Source: Xanthomonas codiaei (GTDB taxonomy: Bacteria; Pseudomonadota; Gammaproteobacteria; Xanthomonadales; Xanthomonadaceae). From it: a stretch of DNA of 64,000 bases. The translations under genes and the position numbers were made by a program. The stretch covers positions 1-64,000 of the forward strand of contig NZ_MDEC01000006.1 in assembly GCF_002939785.1 (NCBI RefSeq), given 5' to 3'. Under the pieces are notes generated by a model. That model was given only the letters and a program-made list of their open reading frames with translations, did no database searches and had not been told where the DNA came from. Positions 27,108 through 37,248 of the stretch are shown piece after piece. Position 1 is the first letter of the stretch; every line of letters starts with the position of its first letter.

Positions 27108-27857
27108 GTGACCCGCAAACTCGTACTGCTGCGCCATGGCCAGAGCCAATGGAATCTGGACAACCGTTTCACCGGCTGGGTGGATGTGGACCTTACCGAG
27201 CAAGGCCGCCAGGAGGCTGCTGCTGCCGGCAAGCTGATGAAGGACGAGGGCCTGCAGTTCGACGTTGCCCATACCTCGGTGCTCAAGCGCGCCATCCATA
27301 CGCTGCAGGGCGCCTTGAAGGAACTCGACCAGGACTGGCTGCCGGTGTCCAAGAGCTGGCGCCTCAACGAGCGCCACTACGGTGGGCTGCAAGGCCTGGA
27401 CAAGGCCGAGACCGCGGCCAAGCACGGCGAGGAGCAGGTCAAGATCTGGCGCCGCTCCTACGACATCCCGCCCCCGGCGATGGACGTCGCCGACCCGGGC
27501 CACCCGTGCCACGACCGCCGCTATGCCACGCTGGACCGCAATGCCCTGCCGGGCACCGAGTCGCTGGCGACCACGCTGGTGCGCGTGCTGCCGTACTGGC
27601 ACGACGCCATCGCGCCGCAGTTGAAGGCCGGCCAGACCGTGCTGGTGACTGCGCACGGCAACTCGTTGCGCGCGCTGTACAAGTACCTCAACGACGTTTC
27701 CAACGAGCAGATCCTGGAGCTCAACATCCCCACCGGCATCCCGCTGCTGTTCGAACTGGACGACAATCTGACGGTGCAAAGCTACCGCTATCTCGGCGAT
27801 CCAGAAGCGGCCAAGCGTGCGGCCGAGGCAGTTGCCAACCAGGGCAAGGCCAAGTAA
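27108..27857 (+). CDS. gpmA: 2,3-bisphosphoglycerate-dependent phosphoglycerate mutase
   Basis: 249 residues with a GTG start. The phospho-histidine motif [10 protein letters not shown] holds His10. Further signatures are [15 protein letters not shown] and [16 protein letters not shown], with the second catalytic His in [16 protein letters not shown]. It interconverts 3- and 2-phosphoglycerate in glycolysis and gluconeogenesis. A hairpin follows 19 nt after the stop. Confidence 0.96.
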   Translation: MTRKLVLLRHGQSQWNLDNRFTGWVDVDLTEQGRQEAAAAGKLMKDEGLQFDVAHTSVLKRAIHTLQGALKELDQDWLPVSKSWRLNERHYGGLQGLDKAETAAKHGEEQVKIWRRSYDIPPPAMDVADPGHPCHDRRYATLDRNALPGTESLATTLVRVLPYWHDAIAPQLKAGQTVLVTAHGNSLRALYKYLNDVSNEQILELNIPTGIPLLFELDDNLTVQSYRYLGDPEAAKRAAEAVANQGKAK

Positions 27858-27876
27858 GCGCCGCTGCATGGTTGAA

Positions 27877-27901
27877 GCGCTGCGTGCGCTGTGCGCAGCG
27901 C
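27877..27901 (+). terminator. Stem-loop after gpmA
   Basis: Arms GCGCTGCG and CGCAGCGC with a 9-nt loop, followed by CTGTCTTTT, which gives a short T-run. Confidence 0.5.
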
Positions 27902-27998
27902 CTGTCTTTTGCACGCTGCAAAGCGCCGCGTGCTGTAGTGAATGGAAGCGGTGCGTGGGCGTGATGCATGCTCCGCGCTGCCATGTAGGCGAGACACG

Positions 27999-28313
27999 AT
28001 GTCCGGCAAACGTAAAACCCAGCAGATGACCGCTGTTTACTGTCGCGCGTACCTGGTGACGCTGGGCGTGCTGGTGGCAGGCGGCGCTTCCTTCGTCGCG
28101 GTGGCCGCTGGCGACATCTCCGACGCCGGGCTGGTGCTGGCGCTGCTGATCTGGGCGGTGGGCGTGCTGCTGCTGGGGTTCGGCATCGTCGGGCCGACGC
28201 GACAGATGGAAGCGTTGGCCGATGCGACATCCGGGCATGATGCAGCCCTGGTGCTGATGGTGTTGGCGTACCCGGTGTACCTGTTGATGGCGCCGTTCTA
28301 CGCGCAGCGTTGA
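27999..28313 (+). CDS. Small membrane protein, unknown function
   Basis: 104 residues. Two adjacent hydrophobic helices (~19-39 AYLVTLGVLVAGGASFVAVA and ~45-67) and a third near the C-terminus (ALVLMVLAYPVYLLMAPF) predict an inner-membrane protein with very short loops. The N-terminus is basic (MSGKRKTQQM). No family is recognised. The gene stands alone with an ATG after GGCGAGAC. Confidence 0.65.
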   Translation: MSGKRKTQQMTAVYCRAYLVTLGVLVAGGASFVAVAAGDISDAGLVLALLIWAVGVLLLGFGIVGPTRQMEALADATSGHDAALVLMVLAYPVYLLMAPFYAQR

Positions 28314-28602
28314 CTGCATGCGATGGCGCGCGTTGCGCCGGGATGCAGGTATTAGGTGAAACAGGCGGTCGCGGCGTCAGTGGCAGACGTGCCAGCAGCC
28401 TGTCGTTGCACTGATGTTGGCGAAGGCGTGGTAGCGGACGTCATGGCGTTGCGGTGCCGCTGCGGTGATCTTGGTGTGGCCGGTTGCAGAGTAGCCGACG
28501 AAGAAGCGAGCGCGGTCTGATGCGCTGATCTTCGCTGGCGGCTCCCGACCGGTTGTCGACTTTTTTCGACCGCGCAGGCGCGGTCATGGTTTGGAGAATT
28601 CA

Positions 28603-30705
28603 ATGACGTTGAACAAGTTCGCGCCGCTGTCGCTTGCGCTGGCCATTGCGGGCGCGCTGTCGGCCTGTGGTGCCTCCGACGATGCCCCCAAGGCCGCGCC
28701 CGCCGCGCCGCAGGCCGCACCGGCCAGGGTGGATGTGTCCAAGCTGGATGCGCCGATCGTGGCGTTCGGCAGCGGCGACCTGGATCCGGCCATCAACGCG
28801 TGCCAGGACCTCAACGGCTTCGTCAACGCCAAGTGGCTCAAGGCCAACCCGGTGCCGTCCGACCGCAGCAGCTGGGGCAGCTTCGAAGTGCTGGCCGAGC
28901 GCTCGCTGACCATCCAACATGCGCTGGTGGAGCAGTTGGCGCGCGGCAATCTGTCGGCCGGTTCGGTGGATGCCAAGATCGCCGACCTGTGGCGCACCGG
29001 CTCGGACGAGGCGGCCATCGACAAGGCCGGCATCGCCCCGTTGCAGCCGCAATTGCAGGCCATCGATGCGCTGGCCGATGCGCCGGCCATCGCGGCGTGG
29101 CTGCGCGACAGCTACGCCAAGGGCCAGGGCTTCGTGTTCTCGTTCGGTGCCAATGCCGACTACAAGAATTCCGAACAGATGATCGCCTACGCGGGGCAGG
29201 GCGGTCTGGGCCTGCCCGAGAAGGGCTATTACAGCGATCCGGCGCAGGCCAGGATCCGCGAGCAGTACGTGGCCTATGTCGCGCGCGTGCTGGAGTTGTC
29301 GGGCCTTCCCGCCGCGCAGGCGGCCACGCAGGCCAAGGCGGTGATGGCATTCGAGACGCGGCTGGCCAACGCCTCGCTGTCGCGGATCGAGTTGCGCGAC
29401 CCGGCCAAGCGCTACAACCCGGTCGATGTGGCCGGCGCCAACGCGGTGACGCCGCACTTCGACTGGCAGGCGTTCTTCAGCGCGCTCAAGGTGCCGGCCG
29501 GGACGTTCTCGCTGAGCCAGCCCGGTTACTTCGCCGAGCTCGATGCGATGCTTGCCGACACGCCGGTGGACACCTGGAAAGCTTACTTGCGTTTCCACAG
29601 CATCGATGAAGCGGCGCCGTATCTGGCCAAGCCGTTCGAGCAGGCCAACTTCGATTTCTATGCGAAGACGCTGCGCGGCCAGCAGGACATGCTGCCGCGC
29701 TGGAAGCGCACCTTGAACGCGGTCAACCAGGCGATGGGCGAAGCGCTGGGCCAGCTCTACGTGCAGTCCGCATTCCCGGCCGAATCCAAGGAGCAGATGC
29801 AGCAGCTGGTGCAGAACCTGTCCAATGCGCTCAAGGCGCGGCTGGAACAACTGGACTGGATGAGCGACCAGACCAAGCAGCGCGCACTGGAAAAGTGGGC
29901 CAGCTTCACGCCCAAGATCGGCTACCCGGATCAATGGCGTGACTGGTCGGGCCTGGAAACGCGTGGCGATGGATTCCTGGCCAACATGCAGGCCGCGCAA
30001 GCATTCAACTACCGCTACATGCTGGACAAGATCGGCAAGCCGGTGGACAAGCGCGAGTGGCACATGACGCCGCAGGCGGTGAACGCGTACTACAACGCCA
30101 CCCGCAACGAGATCGTGTTCCCGGCGGCGATCCTGCAACCGCCATTCTTCGATCCCAAGGCCGATCCGGCGCTGAACTACGGCGGCATCGGTGCGGTGAT
30201 CGGGCACGAGATGATGCATGGCTACGACGACTCCGGCAGCCAGTTCGATGCCAAGGGCAATTTCGCCACCTGGTGGACCGATGCGGACCGCAAGCTGTTC
30301 ACCCAGCGCACCGATCAGCTGGTGGCGCAGTTCGACGGCTATGAAGCCATCCCCGGCGTGCACGTCAAGGGCAAGCTGACCCTGGGCGAGAACATCGGCG
30401 ACCTGGGTGGTTTGACGGTGGCCTACGATGCCTTGCAGATGGCGCTGAAGGAACAGCCCGATGCCAACAGGCAGATCGATGGCTATTCGCAGGACCAGCG
30501 CTTCTTCATGAACTGGGCCACGGTGTGGCGCCGCAACTTCACCGACGGCGAATTGCGAGTGCGCTTGAACACCGATCCGCACGCGCCGGCCAACTTCCGC
30601 GCCAATGGTGCGCCATCGAACATGCCTGCGTTCGCAAAGGCGTTCCAGTGCAAGCCGGGCGATGCGATGGTGCGCGGCGACAAGGAGCGTGTCGCGATCT
30701 GGTAA
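28603..30705 (+). CDS. M13-family zinc metallopeptidase lipoprotein (PepO-like)
   Basis: 700 residues. Signal peptide with lipobox LSAC (Cys22), then a low-complexity Ala/Pro linker. The N-terminal peptidase_M13_N domain begins with DFNGFVNAKWLKANPVPSD-like sequence. The catalytic domain has the zinc site GHEMMHGYDD (His535, Glu536, His539), the third ligand Glu in LGENIGDLGGL, and the NAYYNATRNEIVFPAAIL substrate-binding block. Neprilysin-type endopeptidases cleave small peptides; here anchored at the periplasmic face. GGAGA lies 6 nt before the ATG. Confidence 0.94.
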   Translation: MTLNKFAPLSLALAIAGALSACGASDDAPKAAPAAPQAAPARVDVSKLDAPIVAFGSGDLDPAINACQDLNGFVNAKWLKANPVPSDRSSWGSFEVLAERSLTIQHALVEQLARGNLSAGSVDAKIADLWRTGSDEAAIDKAGIAPLQPQLQAIDALADAPAIAAWLRDSYAKGQGFVFSFGANADYKNSEQMIAYAGQGGLGLPEKGYYSDPAQARIREQYVAYVARVLELSGLPAAQAATQAKAVMAFETRLANASLSRIELRDPAKRYNPVDVAGANAVTPHFDWQAFFSALKVPAGTFSLSQPGYFAELDAMLADTPVDTWKAYLRFHSIDEAAPYLAKPFEQANFDFYAKTLRGQQDMLPRWKRTLNAVNQAMGEALGQLYVQSAFPAESKEQMQQLVQNLSNALKARLEQLDWMSDQTKQRALEKWASFTPKIGYPDQWRDWSGLETRGDGFLANMQAAQAFNYRYMLDKIGKPVDKREWHMTPQAVNAYYNATRNEIVFPAAILQPPFFDPKADPALNYGGIGAVIGHEMMHGYDDSGSQFDAKGNFATWWTDADRKLFTQRTDQLVAQFDGYEAIPGVHVKGKLTLGENIGDLGGLTVAYDALQMALKEQPDANRQIDGYSQDQRFFMNWATVWRRNFTDGELRVRLNTDPHAPANFRANGAPSNMPAFAKAFQCKPGDAMVRGDKERVAIW

Positions 30706-31139
30706 GCGCCGCGGTTCGAACCGCCGCGCGCGCTCCGGCGTGCGCGTCGCTGGCGGCTGCGGTGTGCAGCAGGCGCGTTGCCGGCGGTCTGGCCTGCACG
30801 CCGCACAGCCGAGCCTGTCGCGGCCGGTTGGACCATGGCCAACACGCGACCGTGAAACCAACAGGCCAGTACGGTGTCGGGCATGCGTCACGCGGATGCT
30901 GGCTTGCGGCCATCCTGGCGTTCGTTACCCGTGCCGTTTGCCAGGCCTGTTCGGCTGCGCCAGATCGTCGTCCTGGTAGTGGACAGGTGGGCGCGCATGC
31001 CGGACGGCGAGACTCGTGCGGCAGTCTGCGGTCCCGGCAGGAATGCCGAAACGCGTTTCAGCACGGGCGATCGCCCGTGCACATGGAGTTGCGTGGCCAA
31101 GCTCTACACTGCCGCGCTGGCAGGGCCCTGGGGGCGGCG
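30706..31139. other. Intergenic stretch after the M13 peptidase
   Basis: A small perfect palindrome, GCGGTTCGAACCGC at 30711-30724, lies 6 nt after the stop and may aid termination. Otherwise nothing coding is seen. Confidence 0.4.
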
Positions 31140-32702
31140 GTGACCAAGCGGAACATCTTCAACTGGATCGGCATCGGCATGCTGGTGCTCGTGCTGGGCA
31201 GTGCGTTGTTGCTCTACGGCTACGGTCGTTTTGCCGACCGCCAGCGTGGGCAGGTCAGCCATGCATTGCCCGCCACGGCGGTAGCCACGTCCATCGACAA
31301 GGTCGTGGCGCCGCTGCAGCAGGCGCATGCCGCGCAGACCGGCGTGGTGATCGTGTCGGACAACACCGATGCCTTTGCGGTGCGCGCGCTCACCGCGCGT
31401 GCGGCCGGGCGCAGCCTGGATCTGCAGTACTACATCTGGCACGCCGATTTCACCGGCAACCTGTTGCACAACGAGTTGCTGCGCGCGGCCGATCGCGGCG
31501 TGCGCGTGCGGTTGCTGCTGGACGACATGAATATTCACGGCAGCGACTCGGTGCTTGCCGCGCTCGACAGCCACCCGTTGATCGAGATCCGCCTGTTCAA
31601 TCCGACCCGCGCGCGCGAAGGCACGCTGATGCGTGGGGTGGAGATGGTGCTGCGCATGGTCAGCATCAATCGGCGCATGCACAACAAGGCCTGGATTGCC
31701 GATGGGCGGATCGCGGTGGTGGGCGGCCGCAACGTGGGCGACGAGTATTTCGACGCCGCGCGCGAGACCAACTTCATGGACATGGATGCGGCCGTGGTGG
31801 GGCCGGCGGTAGGCCAGGCCGAGCAGGTGTTCGACGCCTACTGGAACAGCCCCAACGCGCTGCCGCTGGCCGCATTGGTCACGGCCAAGCCGCAGGCGCT
31901 GGACGCACTGCGCGGCAGCCTGGATGCCGGGCTGGACTCCGCGCGGGCGCGGCCCTATGTGCAGCGCCTGCAACAGGCACCCAGCGTGCAGGCCTTGATG
32001 CAGGGCGATCGCGCGGTGCACTGGCTTGACCACGCACGCATCGTTTCCGATCCGCCGGAAAAGGCCGACGGCGCGCCGCCGCAGGCGGACTGGATGACAC
32101 CGATACTGATCGGCGAGATGGCCCACGCGCAGCGCGAGTTGAAGGTGATCTCGCCGTATTTCGTGCCGGGCGAGGAGGGCATGCGCTGGATCGGCGAGCT
32201 GCGCCAGCGCGATGTGCGCGTCGACATCCTGACCAATTCGCTGGCCGCCAACGACGTGGTGGCCGTGCACAGCGGCTATGCCGACTACCGCGTGCCGTTG
32301 TTGCAGCAGGGCGTGCGCCTGCATGAGCTCAAGCCGATGGGCGAGCCCGATGGCAGCCTGTTCGGTTCCAGCGGCGCCAGCCTGCATACCAAGGCGTTCG
32401 TGGTGGACGATACGCGCGGCTTCATCGGTTCGTTCAACCTGGACCCGCGCTCGATGAACCTCAATACCGAGATGGGCTTGCTGTTCGAGGACCGCGCCGT
32501 GACCGCGGAGCTGGAGCGCCTGTACCGCCAAAAGGTGAGTGCGCCGCTCAGTTATCGGGTGACGCTGGAACAGGGTGAGCTGCGTTGGCACGACGATGCG
32601 GCGCAACCGCCGCAGGTGTGGGCACGCGAGCCGGCTGCCAGTCTGTGGCGGCGCAGTGCGGCCACGGTACTGGGATGGTTGCCGCTGGATTCGCAGCTGT
32701 GA
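31140..32702 (+). CDS. Phospholipase D-family cardiolipin synthase (ClsC-like)
   Basis: 520 residues. An N-terminal membrane helix (~8-27) is followed by two PLD domains. Each has an HKD motif: His181/Lys183/Asp188 in HNKAWIADGR with GGRN after it, and His416/Lys418/Asp423 in HTKAFVVDD with GSFN after it. LDLQYYIWHADFTGNLL matches the ClsC/YmdC branch that makes cardiolipin from phosphatidylglycerol and phosphatidylethanolamine. The GTG start at 31140 follows a G-rich stretch; an ATG at 31083 would add 19 residues. Its product probably sits at the inner membrane. Confidence 0.88.
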   Translation: MTKRNIFNWIGIGMLVLVLGSALLLYGYGRFADRQRGQVSHALPATAVATSIDKVVAPLQQAHAAQTGVVIVSDNTDAFAVRALTARAAGRSLDLQYYIWHADFTGNLLHNELLRAADRGVRVRLLLDDMNIHGSDSVLAALDSHPLIEIRLFNPTRAREGTLMRGVEMVLRMVSINRRMHNKAWIADGRIAVVGGRNVGDEYFDAARETNFMDMDAAVVGPAVGQAEQVFDAYWNSPNALPLAALVTAKPQALDALRGSLDAGLDSARARPYVQRLQQAPSVQALMQGDRAVHWLDHARIVSDPPEKADGAPPQADWMTPILIGEMAHAQRELKVISPYFVPGEEGMRWIGELRQRDVRVDILTNSLAANDVVAVHSGYADYRVPLLQQGVRLHELKPMGEPDGSLFGSSGASLHTKAFVVDDTRGFIGSFNLDPRSMNLNTEMGLLFEDRAVTAELERLYRQKVSAPLSYRVTLEQGELRWHDDAAQPPQVWAREPAASLWRRSAATVLGWLPLDSQL

Positions 32703-32750
32703 GGGCTGCCGGCGCACGCCAGCGGCGCGCGTCGGCAGCGCAGGCCAATG

Positions 32751-33074
32751 TCAGTGCAGGCGGTCGCGTGGTGAGCTGTCAGGCGATTCAGGCGCGTTGG
32801 ATGCATCGCCCTGCCAATGGCCCATCGCAAGCAAGGCGGCGCGTGCCTGTACCCATTCCGGATGAAGGCCAGGCTGCGAGTGCGGATCCTGCATGGCCAG
32901 CGTCTGCTGCAGGTGCTGCTGCCGGAAACGTTCTTCTTCGGTGGTGCCAGCCGGCGGCGCTGTCGTGGCAGCGCAGTGGATATGGGTACCTGCGTCGATG
33001 ACGGGGTCGACGAATAGCGTGTCGACGCTGACCGGATCGATGAACAGGCTGTCGGTGAGATCGCGTGTGGCCAT
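32751..33074 (-). CDS. Small protein of unknown function with a duplicated N-terminal motif
   Basis: 107 residues after a strong AGGAGGTG ribosome site. The N-terminus holds two near copies of one motif, DSLFIDPV and DTLFVDPV (residues ~8-25). The rest is polar and charged (EEERFRQQHLQQTLAMQ), with probable helices and no signal peptide. No family is recognised. It stands alone, convergent with the PLD gene, upstream of the cheB end of the chemotaxis operon. The good ribosome site supports it as a real gene. Confidence 0.62.
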   Translation of the reverse strand: MATRDLTDSLFIDPVSVDTLFVDPVIDAGTHIHCAATTAPPAGTTEEERFRQQHLQQTLAMQDPHSQPGLHPEWVQARAALLAMGHWQGDASNAPESPDSSPRDRLH

Positions 33075-33472
33075 GCTGCACCTCCTGTCCCGGGACGGCG
33101 CTTGCCATCGCATCGGGTGACCCGCGCAATGCTGGGTCTTCAAGCAAGATAGCGGCAGCGGCGGTGGATCTTTAGGGCCAGGCGACCAAGGGTTTCCATG
33201 GCCCGGAAGGACGGATACCGCGCACACAGCCGTCCGGCGTGCGGCCTGGCGAGTGCCATGGGCAGCGGGCCGCCGCGCTGGCGATGCCCGGACGGCGCCG
33301 TGCCGGTGTCCTGCGCGCCGTGTCGTGACCGATGCGCCGATCACGTTATCCGGTACCGGTCCGACTGCGTCGCCAACCAGGCCCGGTGCAGTGCGGGCTG
33401 GCTGCGCACTGTGCGCCGGATGATGTTTGCCGGACTGCCGGCAATGCGGTCGCCACGACCGGTGGGCGATGC
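33075..33472. other. Intergenic stretch between the small gene and cheB
   Basis: No supported frame or hairpin. Contains the promoter of the small gene and the 3' end of the che transcript. Confidence 0.4.
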
Positions 33473-34606
33473 CTACTGCAACTGCGTGACGATCTCGCGC
33501 GCCATCGCGCCCAGCGGCAGGATGCGGTCGGCGCCGCCGCGCTTGATCGCTTCCTTGGGCATGCCGAACACGATGCTGGTGTGTTCGTCCTGGGCCACCG
33601 TGCGTGCGCCGGCCTGGCGCATTTCCAGCAGGCCGGCGGCGCCATCGTCGCCCATGCCGGTCATGATGATGCCCAGCGCATTGCTGCCGGCCGCGCGTGC
33701 GGCCGAGCGGAACAGCACATCCACCGACGGACGGTGCCGGTTGACCGGCGGGCCTTCCATCACCTCCACGAAATACTGCGCGCCGCTGCGCCGCAGCAGC
33801 AGGTGCTTGCCGCCGGGGGCGATCAATGCGCGGCCGGGCATCACCCGGTCGTTGTTGGCGGCTTCCTTGACCGCGATCTGGCACAGGCCGTTGAGGCGCG
33901 CGGCGAAGGCCGCGGTGAACTTCTCCGGCATGTGCTGCACGATGACGATGCCCGGGCACACCCGCGGCAAGGCGGTGAGCACTTCTTCCAGCGCCTGGGT
34001 GCCGCCGGTGGAGGTGCCGATGGCCACGATGCGCTCGGTGGTCTGTGCTAGCGCACGCCCGCTCTGGGCGGGAAGGATCACATCGGCGGTGTGCTTGACC
34101 TCGGCTTCCAGCGGCGCTGCGGTGACGCGCGCGGCCAGCCGCTTGACGTTGGCGCGTGCGGCGCTGCGCACCGTGGCCACCAGCTCATCGGCCGAATCGG
34201 TGAGGAATTGCTTGAGCCCCAGCCGCGGCTTGGTCACCACCGCCACTGCACCGGCGGCCAGCGCATCCATGGTCACGCGTGCGCCCTTCTCGGTGAGCGT
34301 GGAGCAGATCACCACCGGGGTGGGGCGCTCGCTCATGATCTTGCGCAGGAAGGTGATGCCGTCCATACGCGGCATTTCCACATCCAGCACGATCACGTCC
34401 GGCCACTGCTGGCGCATCTTCTCGATCGCCAGCAACGGGTCGGCGGCGGTGGCGATGACCTCGATGCCCTGCGCATCGTTGAGCACGCCCACCAATACCT
34501 GGCGCACCACCGCCGAATCGTCGACCACCATCGCCTTGATGGTGCTGGTGCCAGGTGTGGCGGCGGGTCGGGTGAACGCTGTCGGCACGACGGATCCTTG
34601 GCTCAC
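33473..34606 (-). CDS. cheB: CheB: receptor methylesterase with receiver domain
   Basis: 377 residues. The receiver domain (~24-140) has acidic Asp29/Asp30, phospho-acceptor Asp75 ([11 protein letters not shown]) and Lys in TKP. The methylesterase domain (~190-377) carries the catalytic triad Ser199 (IGTSTGG), His225 (VQHMPEKF) and Asp321 (TGMGDDGA). It removes methyl groups from chemoreceptor glutamates when phosphorylated by CheA, providing adaptation. It starts 4 nt inside the end of cheR and is the last gene of the operon. Confidence 0.96.
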   Translation of the reverse strand: MSQGSVVPTAFTRPAATPGTSTIKAMVVDDSAVVRQVLVGVLNDAQGIEVIATAADPLLAIEKMRQQWPDVIVLDVEMPRMDGITFLRKIMSERPTPVVICSTLTEKGARVTMDALAAGAVAVVTKPRLGLKQFLTDSADELVATVRSAARANVKRLAARVTAAPLEAEVKHTADVILPAQSGRALAQTTERIVAIGTSTGGTQALEEVLTALPRVCPGIVIVQHMPEKFTAAFAARLNGLCQIAVKEAANNDRVMPGRALIAPGGKHLLLRRSGAQYFVEVMEGPPVNRHRPSVDVLFRSAARAAGSNALGIIMTGMGDDGAAGLLEMRQAGARTVAQDEHTSIVFGMPKEAIKRGGADRILPLGAMAREIVTQLQ

Positions 34607-35409
34607 GCTTTGCGGAAGATCGAGGGTGCCACCTGGACCAGATCGATGTCGAGTTCGCTCAGGCTCTCCGAATGGCCGATGCAGAAATAGCCACCCGATT
34701 TCAGGTTGGCCAGCACGCGCAGGATCACTTCACGCTTGGTCTGGCCATTGAAATAGATCATGACATTGCGCAGGAAGATCGCATCGAAGCTGCCCAGCGG
34801 CGGCAGCGCGGTGTTGAGGTTGGCATGCACGAACTGCACGCGCTCGCGCAGGCGCCGTTCCACCAGCAAGGTGCCGACGTACTCGCCCTGGCCGCGCAGG
34901 CAGTAGCGCTTGAGATACGGTTGCGGAATGCCGTCGATGCGCTGCAGCGCGTAGTGCCCGGTGCGCGCCTTGGCCAGCACGCGGGTACTGATGTCGGTAC
35001 CCACCACCTCGAACGGGCGCCCCTGCAAGCTGTCGTCCAGCACCATCGCCATGCTGTAGGCCTCTTCGCCGCTGGAACTGGCCGCGCTCCAGCAACGGAA
35101 CGGCAGCCCGCCACGGTGCTCGCCGGCGAGTTTGCGCAGCAGATCGAAATGCTTGGGCTCGCGGAAGAAATAGGTTTCGTTGGTGGTCAGCAGGTCGATC
35201 GCGGTCTGGATCTCCACGCGGTCCTGGCGGCTTTCCAGCAGCTGCAGGTACTGCGTGTAGCTGTCGAACTGATGCTCGCGCAGACGCTTGCCAAGGCGGC
35301 CGCACAGCATGGCCTTCTTGCCCGAGGAAATGCTGATGCCGGCCGCTTCGAAGATGAAGCGCTGGAAGCGGCCGAACTCCTGTTCGGTGATGGCAGTGGC
35401 GGTACTCAT
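34603..35409 (-). CDS. cheR: CheR: chemoreceptor methyltransferase
   Basis: 268 residues, the standard CheR length. The small N-terminal helical domain ends before [19 protein letters not shown]. The SAM-binding fold contains [16 protein letters not shown] and later [21 protein letters not shown]. It methylates receptor glutamates, the reverse of CheB. The stop of the EAL gene lies 4 nt upstream, and its own stop overlaps cheB. Confidence 0.96.
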   Translation of the reverse strand: MSTATAITEQEFGRFQRFIFEAAGISISSGKKAMLCGRLGKRLREHQFDSYTQYLQLLESRQDRVEIQTAIDLLTTNETYFFREPKHFDLLRKLAGEHRGGLPFRCWSAASSSGEEAYSMAMVLDDSLQGRPFEVVGTDISTRVLAKARTGHYALQRIDGIPQPYLKRYCLRGQGEYVGTLLVERRLRERVQFVHANLNTALPPLGSFDAIFLRNVMIYFNGQTKREVILRVLANLKSGGYFCIGHSESLSELDIDLVQVAPSIFRKA

Positions 35410-35412
35410 GAT

Positions 35413-36696
35413 TCAGGCCACGTCCGCATCGGCGGAGAAGGAATCTTCGCTCAGGCGCGCGATGCGCACGGCGTGTTCGCGCCACCAGTCCGACAGCATC
35501 GGCCCGGGCATCGGCGACCCCATCAGATAGCCTTGCGCCAGATCGCAGCCCAGCTCGCGCAGCAGGCGCCAGTCGTCCGGGGTTTCCACCCCTTCGGCCA
35601 CCGCGGTCAGCTCCAGCCGATGCGCCAGCTCCAGCGTGGATTCGAGCACGGTGCGCTGGCTGCGGCTGCGATGGGCGGCCTGTACGAAACTGCGGTCCAG
35701 CTTGAGTTCGGTGAACGGAATGCTGGCCAGGCGCTGCAGCGACGAGAAACCGGTGCCGTAGTCGTCGATGGACAGGCCGAAGCCGTGCAGGCGCAGCCGC
35801 GCCAGCATGCTTAGTGCGTTGGCCGGCTCCACGATGGCGCTTTCGGTGAGTTCCAGCACCAGGTCGGCCGGGCTCAGGCCGTTGTCGCCCAGCTTGGCGC
35901 ACAGTTGCTCGAGAAAGTCCTCTTCGCCGAGCAAGCGGGGCGACAGGTTCAAGGCCAGGCTCAGCTCGAAGCCCTCGCCGCGCCACTCCACCAGCTGCGC
36001 GATGGCCTTGTCGATCACCTGCTGGGTCAGCGCATGGATCAGGCCCTCGCGTTCGGCCAGCGGGATGAAGCGGTCCGGCCCGATCATGTCGCCCTGCGGG
36101 CGGCGCCAGCGTGCCAGCGCTTCTACCCCGCGCAGGCGGCCGTCCTTCAGGTCGAGCTTGGGTTGATAGGCCACGCGGATCTCGCCGCGGCGCATGGCGC
36201 GGTCCAGGCGCGAGGCCGCCGCACCGCCGCTGGACATCAGCGGCGAGATCGCCGTCGGCGATGCGGCCGGCGCGGCAGCGCTGGATCTGGGTTCGCACTC
36301 CAGCACGGTGGCCAGATCCTGCAGGTTCATCGGTTTTTCGATACCGCCGAGCACGCGCACGCCGGCGCTGCGGCTCAGTTGCATCACCGCGTCGATCAAT
36401 GCGCCGCCGCGTTGCGATACCACCACCACCGGCACGCCGTATTGGCCGCGTGCCAGCGCATCGAGCAGCTGCACGCCGTCCATGCCGGGCATTTCCAGGT
36501 CGATCAGCAGCAGCGACGGCGCGCTGGCGCGGCCCAGCCACTCCAGCGCGGCGTGGCCATCGGCGGCGCCATCGACCACATTGGCGCCAAGCTGGCGGCA
36601 CAGCGCCATGGCGTGTTCGCGCTGGACCACGCTGTCGTCGACGACCAGCACCGGGCCGGCCAGCGTGCAGTTGCAGGAAAGAAGGGCGGGGCGCAT
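35413..36696 (-). CDS. Response regulator with EAL c-di-GMP phosphodiesterase output
   Basis: 427 residues. Receiver domain (~15-135): Asp20/Asp21, phospho-acceptor Asp66 (LIDLEMPGMDG), K in EKP. A Ser/Ala/Pro-rich linker (~138-160) leads to an EAL domain. All catalytic signatures are intact: E192 A L, Asn in NLSP, Glu in ELTES, DD in IDDYGTGF, KLDRSF, Glu in AVAEGVET and QGY. It should hydrolyse c-di-GMP, switched by phosphorylation from CheA. AAGGA precedes the ATG at 36696. Position inside the che operon, between cheW and cheR, is the main clue that chemotaxis signals feed c-di-GMP turnover. Confidence 0.93.
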   Translation of the reverse strand: MRPALLSCNCTLAGPVLVVDDSVVQREHAMALCRQLGANVVDGAADGHAALEWLGRASAPSLLLIDLEMPGMDGVQLLDALARGQYGVPVVVVSQRGGALIDAVMQLSRSAGVRVLGGIEKPMNLQDLATVLECEPRSSAAAPAASPTAISPLMSSGGAAASRLDRAMRRGEIRVAYQPKLDLKDGRLRGVEALARWRRPQGDMIGPDRFIPLAEREGLIHALTQQVIDKAIAQLVEWRGEGFELSLALNLSPRLLGEEDFLEQLCAKLGDNGLSPADLVLELTESAIVEPANALSMLARLRLHGFGLSIDDYGTGFSSLQRLASIPFTELKLDRSFVQAAHRSRSQRTVLESTLELAHRLELTAVAEGVETPDDWRLLRELGCDLAQGYLMGSPMPGPMLSDWWREHAVRIARLSEDSFSADADVA

Positions 36697-36721
36697 GGGA
36701 ATCCTTGCGTACAGGCGGCTG

Positions 36722-37237
36722 TCAGGCCGCCAGTGCGGCGGTGGGGAGCTGGGCCAGGGCATCGTGGCCCAGCACGGCATCGGCATCGAGCAGGATCACG
36801 AAGCGTTCGCCGATCTTGCCCATGGCATGGATGAAGTCGCGCGGGATGCCGGCACCGAAGCTGGGCGTTTCCACGATGTCCTCGGCTGCGATGTCCAGCA
36901 CTTCGCTCACCGCATCCACCAGCAGGCCGAGCACCTGATGCCCGTCGCCATGGGCGATCTCCACGATCACGATGCAGCTGCGCTTGGTGATCGGGCTGGC
37001 GGTGCGGCCCACGCGCTGCTGCAGGTCCACCACCGGCACCACCGCGCCGCGCAGGTTGATCACCCCGCGCAGGGCCGGCGGCATCATCGGCACATCGGTA
37101 GGCACACGGTATTCGATGATTTCCTTGATGCCGAGAATGCCCAGGCCGAACATTTCCTTGCCCAACGAAAAGGTCAGGTATTGCTGCGGCGCCGTGGACG
37201 ACGGCGCGCCGGTGACTGCGCTGCTGTGCGGTTGCAT
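36722..37237 (-). CDS. cheW: CheW: coupling protein
   Basis: 171 residues with a full CheW/SH3-like domain: YLTFSLGKEMFGLGILGIKEII near 20, PPALRGVINLRGAVVPVVDL near 55-75, and LLVDAVSEVLDI near 108. It bridges CheA and the receptor in the signalling array. Neighbours on both sides are chemotaxis genes, with small gaps (11 and 25 nt). Confidence 0.96.
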   Translation of the reverse strand: MQPHSSAVTGAPSSTAPQQYLTFSLGKEMFGLGILGIKEIIEYRVPTDVPMMPPALRGVINLRGAVVPVVDLQQRVGRTASPITKRSCIVIVEIAHGDGHQVLGLLVDAVSEVLDIAAEDIVETPSFGAGIPRDFIHAMGKIGERFVILLDADAVLGHDALAQLPTAALAA

Positions 37238-37248
37238 CGTCGGCTCCT

